Shown here piece after piece: positions 18,747 to 30,023 of a DNA stretch of 55,581 bases. The DNA comes from an uncultured Pseudomonadota bacterium (GTDB taxonomy: Bacteria; Pseudomonadota; Alphaproteobacteria; RF32; CAG-239). The translations under genes and the position numbers were made by a program. The stretch spans positions 1 to 55,581 of the forward strand of contig CASGEB010000012.1 of the NCBI GenBank assembly GCA_949300375.1, given 5' to 3'. The notes beneath the pieces were generated by a model. That model was not told the DNA's origin. It saw only the letters and a list, made by a program, of their open reading frames with translations, and ran no database searches. The stretch's first letter is position 1. Every line of letters begins with the position of its first letter.

Positions 18747-20303
18747 ATGAAAGCAGCACATATGTCCGCAAAGAACTTCATTGCCAAACTAGCTTCCCGT
18801 CCCAAAACCTGTGCTTTTGTTTTGGGTTGGATAAGCGTTTACGCTCTGCCGCCGTTTTATATATTTCCGATTCTCTTTTTGAGTTTTTCCGGACTCTTCC
18901 TGCTGCTGGAAAAAACAGCCGACACATCTGGAAAAGCGTGGAAACTCGGTTATTTTTTCGGATTTGGGCATTTCGCTTTCGGGCTGTCCTGGATTGGCAA
19001 TGCTTTGCTGTTGGACATATCAGCTTTAGGCTGGCTGTATCCGCTCTGCCTGTTGGCCGGCGGAGCATTTTTCGGACTATTTGCGGCCATCCCTCTTTGG
19101 CTCTCTTTCTATTTTTCTTCTCTGACGGCAAAGATACTGGCTTTCGCAGGTTTCTGGGGAATCAGCGAATGGCTGCGCAGTTTTATCCTCACCGGTTTTC
19201 CATGGAATCTTCTCGGTTCGGTTTTTGCGTTTTCGGACGCAATGCTGCAAACAGCTTCTGTCTGGGGAACTTATGGGCTTTCGGTTATAACAGTCCTGAT
19301 AGTTTCTTTTCCTGCAACATACCTTTGTTCTCTGCAAAAAAGAAAACTGCTGCCGGCAATCGGCATTCCTTCTCTGCTGCTTTTCCTTCTCTGCGGATTC
19401 GGACTGCTAAGGCTGCAAAACGCTTCCGTCCAGCCCGGCAAAACGGCAATCCGCATTGTCCAGCCCAGCATCCCGCAAAAAATGAAATGGGATCGCCAAG
19501 CCTTGGAAAAAAACCTTCAAAAATATATAGACTTAAGCCGTTCTCCGGGGCTGGATAAAATCGATTTTGTTATTTGGGGAGAAACCGCCGTTCCTTTTCC
19601 GCTGAACATTGACACAACGCATCGCCGGGCCGTCACCCGGGCCATTCCGGACAAAGGCTATCTGATAACCGGCGCCGTCCGCTATGAAGAAAGTCCCGAC
19701 GGTCGTTACATTCCGTACAATTCTATGTTCATCATAGATAAAAACGGAACAATTGCCGCCAGCTATGACAAAAGCCACCTTGTCCCCTTCGGCGAATACA
19801 TCCCGCTGCGGCAATACCTTCCCGACTGGATACGCCCGGTTACCAATACAATTGCCGATTTTCGCCCTGGTTCCGGCCCGCAAAACATCAAAATCGGAAC
19901 GCATCCGGAATTAAACGCCACCATATGTTATGAAATAATTTTTCCTCATCAGGTTATCAATCTCCAAAAAAAAGCATCTTGGATGGTAAATCTGACCAAC
20001 GACGGCTGGTACGGCGATTCGATGGGGCCATATCAACATTTGACAGCCGCCCGGCTTCGTGCCGTTGAAGAAGGCATAACCATCGTCCGCGCCGCCAACA
20101 GCGGCATTAGTGCAGCCGTCTCTCCGTATGGGCAAATCATCTCCGCAATTCCGTTAAACATTCCTGATTTTACCGACTTATACCTGCCGCAAACAGCATA
20201 CGTCTTTACATTCTATAACAAATATGGTAACTACTTATCTGTAGCATTATGTATTTTCAACATACTACTTGCTGGTTATATCTCACGGAAAAATAAAATA
20301 TGA
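18747..20303 (+). CDS. lnt: Apolipoprotein N-acyltransferase
   Basis: Lnt adds the third acyl chain to lipoproteins in the inner membrane. The 518-aa protein has six or more N-terminal membrane helices (to about residue 215) followed by the nitrilase domain with the catalytic triad: Glu in VIWGETAVPFP, Lys in SYDKSHLVPFGEY and Cys in ATICYEIIFPH. A hydrophobic helix ends the protein. A second ATG at 18762 is an alternative start. The window also encodes a candidate substrate lipoprotein. Confidence 0.95.
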   Translation: MKAAHMSAKNFIAKLASRPKTCAFVLGWISVYALPPFYIFPILFLSFSGLFLLLEKTADTSGKAWKLGYFFGFGHFAFGLSWIGNALLLDISALGWLYPLCLLAGGAFFGLFAAIPLWLSFYFSSLTAKILAFAGFWGISEWLRSFILTGFPWNLLGSVFAFSDAMLQTASVWGTYGLSVITVLIVSFPATYLCSLQKRKLLPAIGIPSLLLFLLCGFGLLRLQNASVQPGKTAIRIVQPSIPQKMKWDRQALEKNLQKYIDLSRSPGLDKIDFVIWGETAVPFPLNIDTTHRRAVTRAIPDKGYLITGAVRYEESPDGRYIPYNSMFIIDKNGTIAASYDKSHLVPFGEYIPLRQYLPDWIRPVTNTIADFRPGSGPQNIKIGTHPELNATICYEIIFPHQVINLQKKASWMVNLTNDGWYGDSMGPYQHLTAARLRAVEEGITIVRAANSGISAAVSPYGQIISAIPLNIPDFTDLYLPQTAYVFTFYNKYGNYLSVALCIFNILLAGYISRKNKI

Positions 20304-20374
20304 AAAAAGAGATAAATTCGCCGACAAGCATTATATAAGCAAAAAACAATATAACATATTATATAAAAAACTTG

Positions 20375-20403
20375 TTGACGATAAGCTCTGAAAATCATAT
20401 TTA
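20375..20403 (+). promoter_or_regulatory. Promoter of the XRE regulator gene
   Basis: TTGACG at 20375-20380 and TATTTA at 20398-20403 have 17-nt spacing, about 45 nt before the start codon. The surrounding 140-bp lnt-XRE gap is very AT-rich. Confidence 0.5.
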
Positions 20404-20445
20404 TAGTATAGAGTTAGATAAAAACGAAAGCATAAAGGAAAGAAA

Positions 20446-20943
20446 ATGACTGCTGAAACTTTTAAACGATCAAGCCGGGGGAGAACTCCAACAGGACAAC
20501 CTAACCCCATCGATGTTCATGTAGGCAACCGCATCCGCCTGCGTCGCACGCTCCTCGGATTAAGTCAGGAAAAAATGGCTTCTTTGTTGGGGCTGACTTT
20601 CCAACAAGTTCAAAAATATGAACGCGGTATGAACAGAGTCGGAGCAAGCCGGTTGTGGGACATTAGTAAAGTTCTGGAAGTTCCTATCGGTTTCTTCTAT
20701 GAGGATATGGATCAGGAAGTTGCCAATCAAAGCCCGCGAATGTTCAGCATACCGGACAGCACGCCGTTAAGCTTGGCTGAAGATGATGCTGCTTTTGATA
20801 CTGACCCGATGAATCGTCAGGAAACAATAGAGCTTGTCCGCGCTTATTACAAAATTCCCAACCGTAAAGCCGCCAAGCATGTCTATGATTTGATTATCGC
20901 TTTGTCAAAAAGCACTTACAACAAAGATGGCGATAACGAATAA
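20446..20943 (+). CDS. XRE-family transcriptional regulator
   Basis: This 165-aa protein has an HTH_3/Cro-CI domain at residues 24-80: GNRIRLRRTLLGLSQEKMAS with recognition helix LTFQQVQKYERGMN, then a helical C-terminal region. An XRE regulator of this type commonly precedes metK in alphaproteobacteria; its targets are not known from sequence. AAAGGAAAGAAA precedes the ATG. A terminator follows, so metK is likely transcribed separately or by partial readthrough. Confidence 0.9.
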   Translation: MTAETFKRSSRGRTPTGQPNPIDVHVGNRIRLRRTLLGLSQEKMASLLGLTFQQVQKYERGMNRVGASRLWDISKVLEVPIGFFYEDMDQEVANQSPRMFSIPDSTPLSLAEDDAAFDTDPMNRQETIELVRAYYKIPNRKAAKHVYDLIIALSKSTYNKDGDNE

Positions 20944-20966
20944 TCTATAGTATAACTGATAAAAAA

Positions 20967-20992
20967 AGCTGGATAAATTCCGGCTTTTTTTT
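20967..20992 (+). terminator. Terminator between XRE gene and metK
   Basis: AGCTGGA (20967-20973) pairs with TCCGGCT (20979-20985, one G-U pair), followed by a run of eight T residues. Confidence 0.8.
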
Positions 20993-21028
20993 ATGCTTGC
21001 ATAAACAAACACAATAAAGGAAAAACAA

Positions 21029-22183
21029 ATGCAAGATTATTTGTTCACAAGCGAGTCGGTATCTGAAGGACATCCGGATAAAGTCTGCGACCGCATCTCT
21101 GACGCAATAACCGATTTATATTTAAGCAAAGATTCCAATGCCCGAACGGCGGTTGAAACGCTGGCCACCACCAACCGTGTCGTCATATCTGGAGAAACCG
21201 GCAGCAGCGCCGTTATTCTTCCGGAAGACATTACGGACACCGTCCGAAAGACGATTCGGGAAATCGGCTATGTCCAAAAAGGGTTCAACTGGCAAAACGT
21301 CCGCATTGATAACCTGCTGCACAGTCAGTCATCCGACATTGCATTGGGCGTAAACAATGATGGAGCCGGAGATCAGGGCATTATGTTCGGTTATGCAAAG
21401 CAGGAAAAAGGATTTGACAGCAATTATATGCCTCTGGCCATTTTCTGGGCTCATAAAATTCTTCAAAATCTCAGCCTTGCCCGCCATAACGGCGAGCTTC
21501 CCGGAATTGAACCCGATGCCAAAGCACAGGTAACTTTGCGCTATGCCGGCGGACAAGCCGTCGGGATCACCAAATTGGTTGTCTCGACCCAGCACGCCGA
21601 AGCCCTCAGCCAGGAACAGGTTCACGAAATCATAAAGCAAAATCTGCAAAAAACCATTCCGGCAGATTTTTTACCGCCAGAAAAAGACATTTTGATAAAT
21701 CCGACCGGCCGTTTTGTCATCGGCGGCCCCGACGGGGATACCGGTTTGACCGGACGAAAAATTATCGTTGACACTTATGGCGGATATGCTCCGCACGGCG
21801 GCGGCGCTTTTTCCGGTAAAGATGCCACCAAAGTAGACCGTTCGGCGGCTTATATGCTCCGCTACCTGGCCAAAAACGTTGTTGCTGCCGGATTAGCCGA
21901 CGAATGTCTGCTCCAGCTTTCTTATGCCATCGGTATTAAAGAACCTTTGTCTTTCTTTATCGACTGCAAAGGAACCGCCAAAGTTGAAGAACAAAAAATC
22001 TTGTACATTTTGAAAGATATGGTAGATTTAAGCCCGAAAGGCATCATCCGCCGCCTTGGGCTTGACCGGCCGATTTACACACCGACATCGAGCTACGGAC
22101 ATTTCGGCAGACAACCGGAAGCAAACGGATGCTTTTCCTGGGAAAAAACCGACTTATGCGAGGCCCTCAAAAAATGTTTCTGA
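21029..22183 (+). CDS. metK: S-adenosylmethionine synthetase
   Basis: MetK makes SAM from methionine and ATP. The 384-aa protein has GHPDKVCDRISDAI (N-terminal ATP site), GDQGIMFGYA and GGAFSGKDATKVDRSAAY, all intact. AAAGGAAAAAC lies before the ATG. The short leader (36 bp from the preceding terminator) has no room for a SAM riboswitch. It overlaps trmB by 10 bp. Confidence 0.97.
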   Translation: MQDYLFTSESVSEGHPDKVCDRISDAITDLYLSKDSNARTAVETLATTNRVVISGETGSSAVILPEDITDTVRKTIREIGYVQKGFNWQNVRIDNLLHSQSSDIALGVNNDGAGDQGIMFGYAKQEKGFDSNYMPLAIFWAHKILQNLSLARHNGELPGIEPDAKAQVTLRYAGGQAVGITKLVVSTQHAEALSQEQVHEIIKQNLQKTIPADFLPPEKDILINPTGRFVIGGPDGDTGLTGRKIIVDTYGGYAPHGGGAFSGKDATKVDRSAAYMLRYLAKNVVAAGLADECLLQLSYAIGIKEPLSFFIDCKGTAKVEEQKILYILKDMVDLSPKGIIRRLGLDRPIYTPTSSYGHFGRQPEANGCFSWEKTDLCEALKKCF

Positions 22184-22920
22184 CAAACAGCCAACCAAAA
22201 TTTTACGGCCGCCGGCAAGGCAGAAAATTGCGCAAAGCAAAATCAGCTTTGATTGATTCTTTTTTGCCGCAGCTGACAATCACCCCGGCAACCGTATTTG
22301 ATAAAAAAAGCCTGTTCGGCCATCCGGTAGAAAAAATCTGCCTGGAAGTCGGTTTCGGCAACGGCGAACATATTGCCGGCCAGGCCTTAAAAAATCCCCA
22401 AGACGGATTTATCGGCGCAGAAGTTTTCAAAAACGGCATAGCCTCGCTGCTCAGCCTGCTGACCGGCATAAAAGAAGGTGCCGATCTGCCGGAAAAAATA
22501 ACGCTGCTCCCGGAAAGAACAGATAACGTCCGCATTTTTGACAATGATATACGACTGTTATTCTCCCGCATTCCGGATGGTTTTATCGATAAAGTCTTTA
22601 TCCTTTTTCCGGATCCCTGGCCTAAAAAAAGACATGCTTTCCGCCGGTTTGTCAACCCGGAAAATCTGAAAGAAATTGCTCGCATCTTAAAAAAAGGAGG
22701 CCTGCTGCGCATTGCGACCGACCATAAAATATACAAAGGCTGGGCTCTCCGCCAAACCTGCAATTTTACCAATGACAAAGGAGAAAAAATTTTTCGTTGG
22801 ACAGCTCGCAGCAGCAACGACTGGCGTTTGCCGCCTCAGGACTGGGTAGAAACAAAATACCAGCGCAAAGCCCTTGCCGAAGGACGCAAACCGGTATTTT
22901 TCGATTTTGAAAAATTATAA
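22174..22920 (+). CDS. trmB: tRNA (guanine-N7-)-methyltransferase
   Basis: TrmB methylates G46 in the tRNA variable loop. The protein has the SAM motif LEVGFGNGEH, the IGAEVFKNG motif and the diagnostic LFPDPWPKKRH, followed by ATDHKIYKGW. The ATG at 22174, with GAGG ten bases upstream and overlapping the end of metK, gives 248 aa; ATGs at 22129 and 22156 are alternatives. It is the last gene of the plus-strand block and abuts the next gene tail to tail with no spacer. Confidence 0.95.
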   Translation: MFLTNSQPKFYGRRQGRKLRKAKSALIDSFLPQLTITPATVFDKKSLFGHPVEKICLEVGFGNGEHIAGQALKNPQDGFIGAEVFKNGIASLLSLLTGIKEGADLPEKITLLPERTDNVRIFDNDIRLLFSRIPDGFIDKVFILFPDPWPKKRHAFRRFVNPENLKEIARILKKGGLLRIATDHKIYKGWALRQTCNFTNDKGEKIFRWTARSSNDWRLPPQDWVETKYQRKALAEGRKPVFFDFEKL

Positions 22921-23415
22921 TCACTGCGTAACGATTGCCGGCTGCGTATTAGGCGTCGTAACCTCGTTAACGTCTTTAATCGGAAAAGCCTGCACATCAA
23001 CAATATCATCGCCCTGCTGGTACAATTCGTTTTCAATCTTTCCGTTTTCCGGTAAAGGGATTTGTCCCGGGCCTAACGCCTCTCCGACTTCATCATTGGC
23101 AATCAATTTAGAAACATTTTTCTTTGGTTGGGAAGGAAGCGCCGGCATATTTGCCCCGGCTGCTTTTCCGAAATTATCATCACTCCCCGTTTCGGCAATC
23201 GGATTTCCTAACGGATTAGGCGCACCATCCGGCTGCTCAACTTCAAAAACGTTTTCTTTTCCTGAGGGCGTTTGTGCCGCACCATAAACAACCGTTTCCT
23301 GAGCAAGAGGAACCTCTTCGTTAATCGTAACCATTTTGGCTTCAACCGGTTTAGGACTGTTTACCGCACAATACGCCCACAAAATCATCGTCAGATTTCG
23401 CAAAGCCTCATCCAT
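22921..23415 (-). CDS. Hypothetical acidic, proline-rich protein
   Basis: I do not recognise this 164-aa protein. After a short hydrophobic N-terminal stretch (about residues 8-18) it is low-complexity and rich in P, N, G, E and Q, with no predicted domain, so it may be largely disordered. It ends directly against trmB and is preceded by an AGGTGT-like ribosome site. The composition resembles periplasmic or linker proteins, but nothing in the sequence fixes a role. Confidence 0.6.
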   Translation of the reverse strand: MDEALRNLTMILWAYCAVNSPKPVEAKMVTINEEVPLAQETVVYGAAQTPSGKENVFEVEQPDGAPNPLGNPIAETGSDDNFGKAAGANMPALPSQPKKNVSKLIANDEVGEALGPGQIPLPENGKIENELYQQGDDIVDVQAFPIKDVNEVTTPNTQPAIVTQ

Positions 23416-23491
23416 TTTTACACCTTTCTGTTTTTTTGCTTTGCTATGCAGATAATCGCTTTTTCAAAAAAAACAAGAAGGTGAATAAAGA

Positions 23492-24709
23492 TTAAGCGCG
23501 GCCGACCTTTTGCAAAGCGGCATATCTCTGGGCAAAATCGTTCAAAGCCAGAGTAGAACCGGCAAACAAATCCTGCTGGGCTTTTTCATCAATAATGTCT
23601 TTCAAACGCCGTTTTCCGGATTTGCAAACCTGCATAACCTTGCGCATTGTCGCCTCATCCATTTTGGGAGTATAATAACCGTCTTTGTCGGCACGTCCGT
23701 ATTTATACAAATCACGCACGCTCAGATTAAAATGTCCGCCCGGCGACATTTCCAAAAGTTCCTGAGGTTCCAGACGGTGGCAATACAAAGCCATCTCAAG
23801 CCACCGGCGTTTCAACAATCCTTCATGCAAAATCCCGCCGCCGGCAGTTTTCCAACCGCTCAATTTCCGTGCACATTCAAAATCGCTTTTCCCGCTGTTA
23901 ACGGCTTTCAAAAATTCGCTCGGTTGGCGTTTTCTACCGTTTTCATCATAACCGAGACCGGCAAAATTAGCGCTTCCGACTGCATAAATAAAGGCACTGA
24001 CGGCCATCAACTGACTATCATCCAAATCTTTCGTAACATACTTTTCAATGGCCGGAAAAACATCTTTCCGCAAATGAGCCTGCGTATACAAACGCGCCGT
24101 AGTCTTATCAATCGGAGCATCATTCATCGTTACCGGAGAACCGTCCGGTTTGTAACAGGAACCGTAACCGATGGTAGCAGCTCCGCCGCTCATATAAGGA
24201 TACGGCTCATAATTTTCCATCAGGGCAATCATTGCCACAATCTTATTTTCAATTTGACACAAACGCTGTCCGTTCTTTGTAGAAAATTTGTTTGCTGTCG
24301 ACGGCAAAGTAATTTTCTGCCGGTTATAATGACGGTTAACCGCATTTTTAGCCGGAGCAGCTTTCAATTGAGCCAGGTTCTTATTTGTCTTGCGAACCGG
24401 TTGCTTTCTCTTGCCCTCAGGTTTTTGAGACGCTGCCAAAAGACGTTCAAAAGATATTGTCTCTATAAATCTTTCTATATTTCCTTTGCCTGAAATTCCG
24501 GAAGTCTGCAGAGCCTTTTCTTTTGTTTCCTGCTGCTGTGCATTTTTGGCAGTCATTTCTGTTTTAACTTGTTGTTTTTCCTGCTGCTGCTTATTTTCAA
24601 TAAAATTGCGAATAAAAAACGGTGCCGATAAAATAAGCACGCCTTGCAATACTTTCAAAACATTACTTTTAACATTTTCTTTTTTAAATAAACGCATACT
24701 CATTGACAA
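23492..24709 (-). CDS. Membrane-anchored GH24 lysozyme-like protein
   Basis: This 405-aa protein has a hydrophobic helix near residues 18-37, a long Q/K-rich linker and a phage-lysozyme (GH24) domain from about residue 150. The diagnostic GGAATIGYGSCY appears after a conserved Glu in ALMENYEPYPYM, and the domain ends with HEGLLKRRWLEMALYCH. In T4-type enzymes the triad is E-x8-D-x5-T; here the Glu and Thr are present but the Asp position reads Met, so muramidase activity is uncertain. It is the most downstream of three minus-strand genes with similar promoters. Confidence 0.75.
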   Translation of the reverse strand: MSMSMRLFKKENVKSNVLKVLQGVLILSAPFFIRNFIENKQQQEKQQVKTEMTAKNAQQQETKEKALQTSGISGKGNIERFIETISFERLLAASQKPEGKRKQPVRKTNKNLAQLKAAPAKNAVNRHYNRQKITLPSTANKFSTKNGQRLCQIENKIVAMIALMENYEPYPYMSGGAATIGYGSCYKPDGSPVTMNDAPIDKTTARLYTQAHLRKDVFPAIEKYVTKDLDDSQLMAVSAFIYAVGSANFAGLGYDENGRKRQPSEFLKAVNSGKSDFECARKLSGWKTAGGGILHEGLLKRRWLEMALYCHRLEPQELLEMSPGGHFNLSVRDLYKYGRADKDGYYTPKMDEATMRKVMQVCKSGKRRLKDIIDEKAQQDLFAGSTLALNDFAQRYAALQKVGRA

Positions 24710-24751
24710 AACCCCGGTTAAAATCTTGAAACTGACAGATACTATACCATA

Positions 24752-24780
24752 TTAGACAAATTTCGTCAATAGATTTTGTC
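24752..24780 (-). promoter_or_regulatory. Promoter and palindrome upstream of the GH24 gene
   Basis: On the minus strand TTGACG is followed after 17 nt by TATAGT, and the -35 is part of the half-palindrome GACGAAATTTGTC. The element resembles those before the two upstream small membrane genes. A further TGACAAAAT lies just upstream. Confidence 0.55.
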
Positions 24781-24830
24781 ATTTTTCTTATTTTCTCCAA
24801 ATATGTCTCAAAGTTCTTTATCTTCAACAT

Positions 24831-24866
24831 AAAAAAACCATTCGAAAATATTTTCGAACGGTTTTT
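24831..24866 (-). terminator. Terminator after the 70-aa membrane gene
   Basis: AACCATTCGAAAAT and ATTTTCGAACGGTT form an inverted repeat with a single mismatch, with a T run on the minus strand (A run at 24831-24837). Confidence 0.8.
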
Positions 24867-24876
24867 TCAAATATTT

Positions 24877-25089
24877 TTATTTCAAATTTGCTTTAAGCCT
24901 CAGCAATTCGTCATAAGCCTTGCCGTGCTCCTCTTCAAGATAATTGATTATCTTATTTTTTGCAAGAATCAGCTTATCTCTTTCACCGATTCTTTTTCTT
25001 AAAATAACAATTGTATATACTAAAAAAAGCATTACACCTGTTAAAAAAATGACAACACAGACTAAAATAGAAAAACAAATTAATAACAT
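24877..25089 (-). CDS. Small membrane protein with coiled-coil tail
   Basis: This 70-aa unrecognised protein has one strongly hydrophobic helix at about residues 3-29 and then a charged amphipathic helix (residues 30-70) that could form a coiled coil. The size and layout resemble small phage lysis accessory proteins, but also many unrelated bacterial membrane peptides. It has its own promoter and terminator and lies between the GH24 gene and a similar 130-aa gene. Confidence 0.6.
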   Translation of the reverse strand: MLLICFSILVCVVIFLTGVMLFLVYTIVILRKRIGERDKLILAKNKIINYLEEEHGKAYDELLRLKANLK

Positions 25090-25128
25090 AACATAAAATT
25101 TAAAAATAAATAATTAGGTTAACTTTAA

Positions 25129-25160
25129 GCAGTTTACAATTTCGACAAGATTTTGTCAAG
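25129..25160 (-). promoter_or_regulatory. Promoter with embedded palindrome (70-aa gene)
   Basis: On the minus strand TTGACA and TAAACT are 17 nt apart. The -35 lies within TTGACAAAATCTTGTCGA, an imperfect palindrome (TTGACAA/TTGTCGA) almost identical to the one before the 130-aa gene. Confidence 0.7.
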
Positions 25161-25195
25161 AAAAAAAAGCTTTTCGAATACATTTCCGAAAAGCT
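25161..25195 (-). terminator. Terminator after the 130-aa membrane gene
   Basis: AGCTTTTCG (25168-25176) pairs with CGAAAAGCT (25187-25195), and eight A residues on the plus strand give the T run on the minus strand. Confidence 0.8.
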
Positions 25196-25234
25196 CTTTT
25201 TCAATCCTGATTTTTCGACTTGAAAACAGCTATA

Positions 25235-25627
25235 TTACTTCTTGTTATTTGATTGTAGAAACTGTTCCATATCAAGATTTTTATTTTTGGCTTTTGCCTC
25301 TTTCTGAATTTGTTCTATTGCTCCCAAACAGTAAAAAGAACCGCCTTTGGCCAAAATATCCTGTCTTCGTTTTTCCAAATCATAAAAATAATAGCCAATA
25401 AGCTCTTTGTTCCCGCATTCCAAAAAAAGACCAAGCAAATAGCTTGTTTCTTCTTGTTCAGCTTTTTTTCTTCGTTTAAGACCATCATACATTTCCTGAT
25501 AAGCCTCAAGCTGATCCGAAATTTTCTTGTTTTTGCGCCGTAAACGAACAAATGCGGCATATTGCAAAATTACAATGCAAAGAAAAACGCAAAAGCAAAT
25601 GACTACTAAAATAATTTGAAAATCCAT
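25235..25627 (-). CDS. Small membrane protein with charged cytosolic helix
   Basis: This 130-aa unrecognised protein has one N-terminal hydrophobic helix (about residues 4-27), followed by a long K/E/R-rich region (about 30-70) that looks coiled coil, and a less charged C-terminal half ending in polar NLDMEQFLQSNNKK. It shares layout and promoter type with the 70-aa gene downstream. No homologous family is evident by eye. Confidence 0.6.
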   Translation of the reverse strand: MDFQIILVVICFCVFLCIVILQYAAFVRLRRKNKKISDQLEAYQEMYDGLKRRKKAEQEETSYLLGLFLECGNKELIGYYFYDLEKRRQDILAKGGSFYCLGAIEQIQKEAKAKNKNLDMEQFLQSNNKK

Positions 25628-25668
25628 AATAATAAAATTTTAAAAGTTAATAATTCAGTTAATCGCAT

Positions 25669-25700
25669 ACACTTTACAATTTTGACAAGATTTTGTCAAA
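25669..25700 (-). promoter_or_regulatory. Promoter with perfect palindrome (130-aa gene)
   Basis: On the minus strand TTGACA and TAAAGT are 17 nt apart. The -35 is inside TTGACAAAATCTTGTCAA, with 7-bp arms (TTGACAA/TTGTCAA), probably an operator. Confidence 0.75.
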
Positions 25701-25734
25701 TAAAAATATCTATCTAACCCCGCATAAGCTCTTT

Positions 25735-25797
25735 AAAAACACGCGCCGAACGCGTGTTTTTCCGGATACAAAAAAATCCCCGCATAACGGGGATTTT
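25735..25797 (-). terminator. Tandem terminators after rpoC
   Basis: Two hairpins follow rpoC on the minus strand: AAAATCCCC/GGGGATTTT (25773-25797) and AAAAACACGCG/CGCGTGTTTTT (25735-25761). Each is flanked by A/T runs, so the strongly expressed rpoBC transcript is ended twice. Confidence 0.88.
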
Positions 25798-25826
25798 CTT
25801 CAGATGTTCCATTCAAGAAACAGCTA

Positions 25827-30002
<4,176 letters not shown>

Positions 30003-30023
30003 ATTTTTAAAACTCCTCTTACC

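Noticed and set aside
20944-21028. SAM riboswitch upstream of metK
   Set aside because: Only a terminator and a 36-bp leader are present, too short for any SAM riboswitch class.
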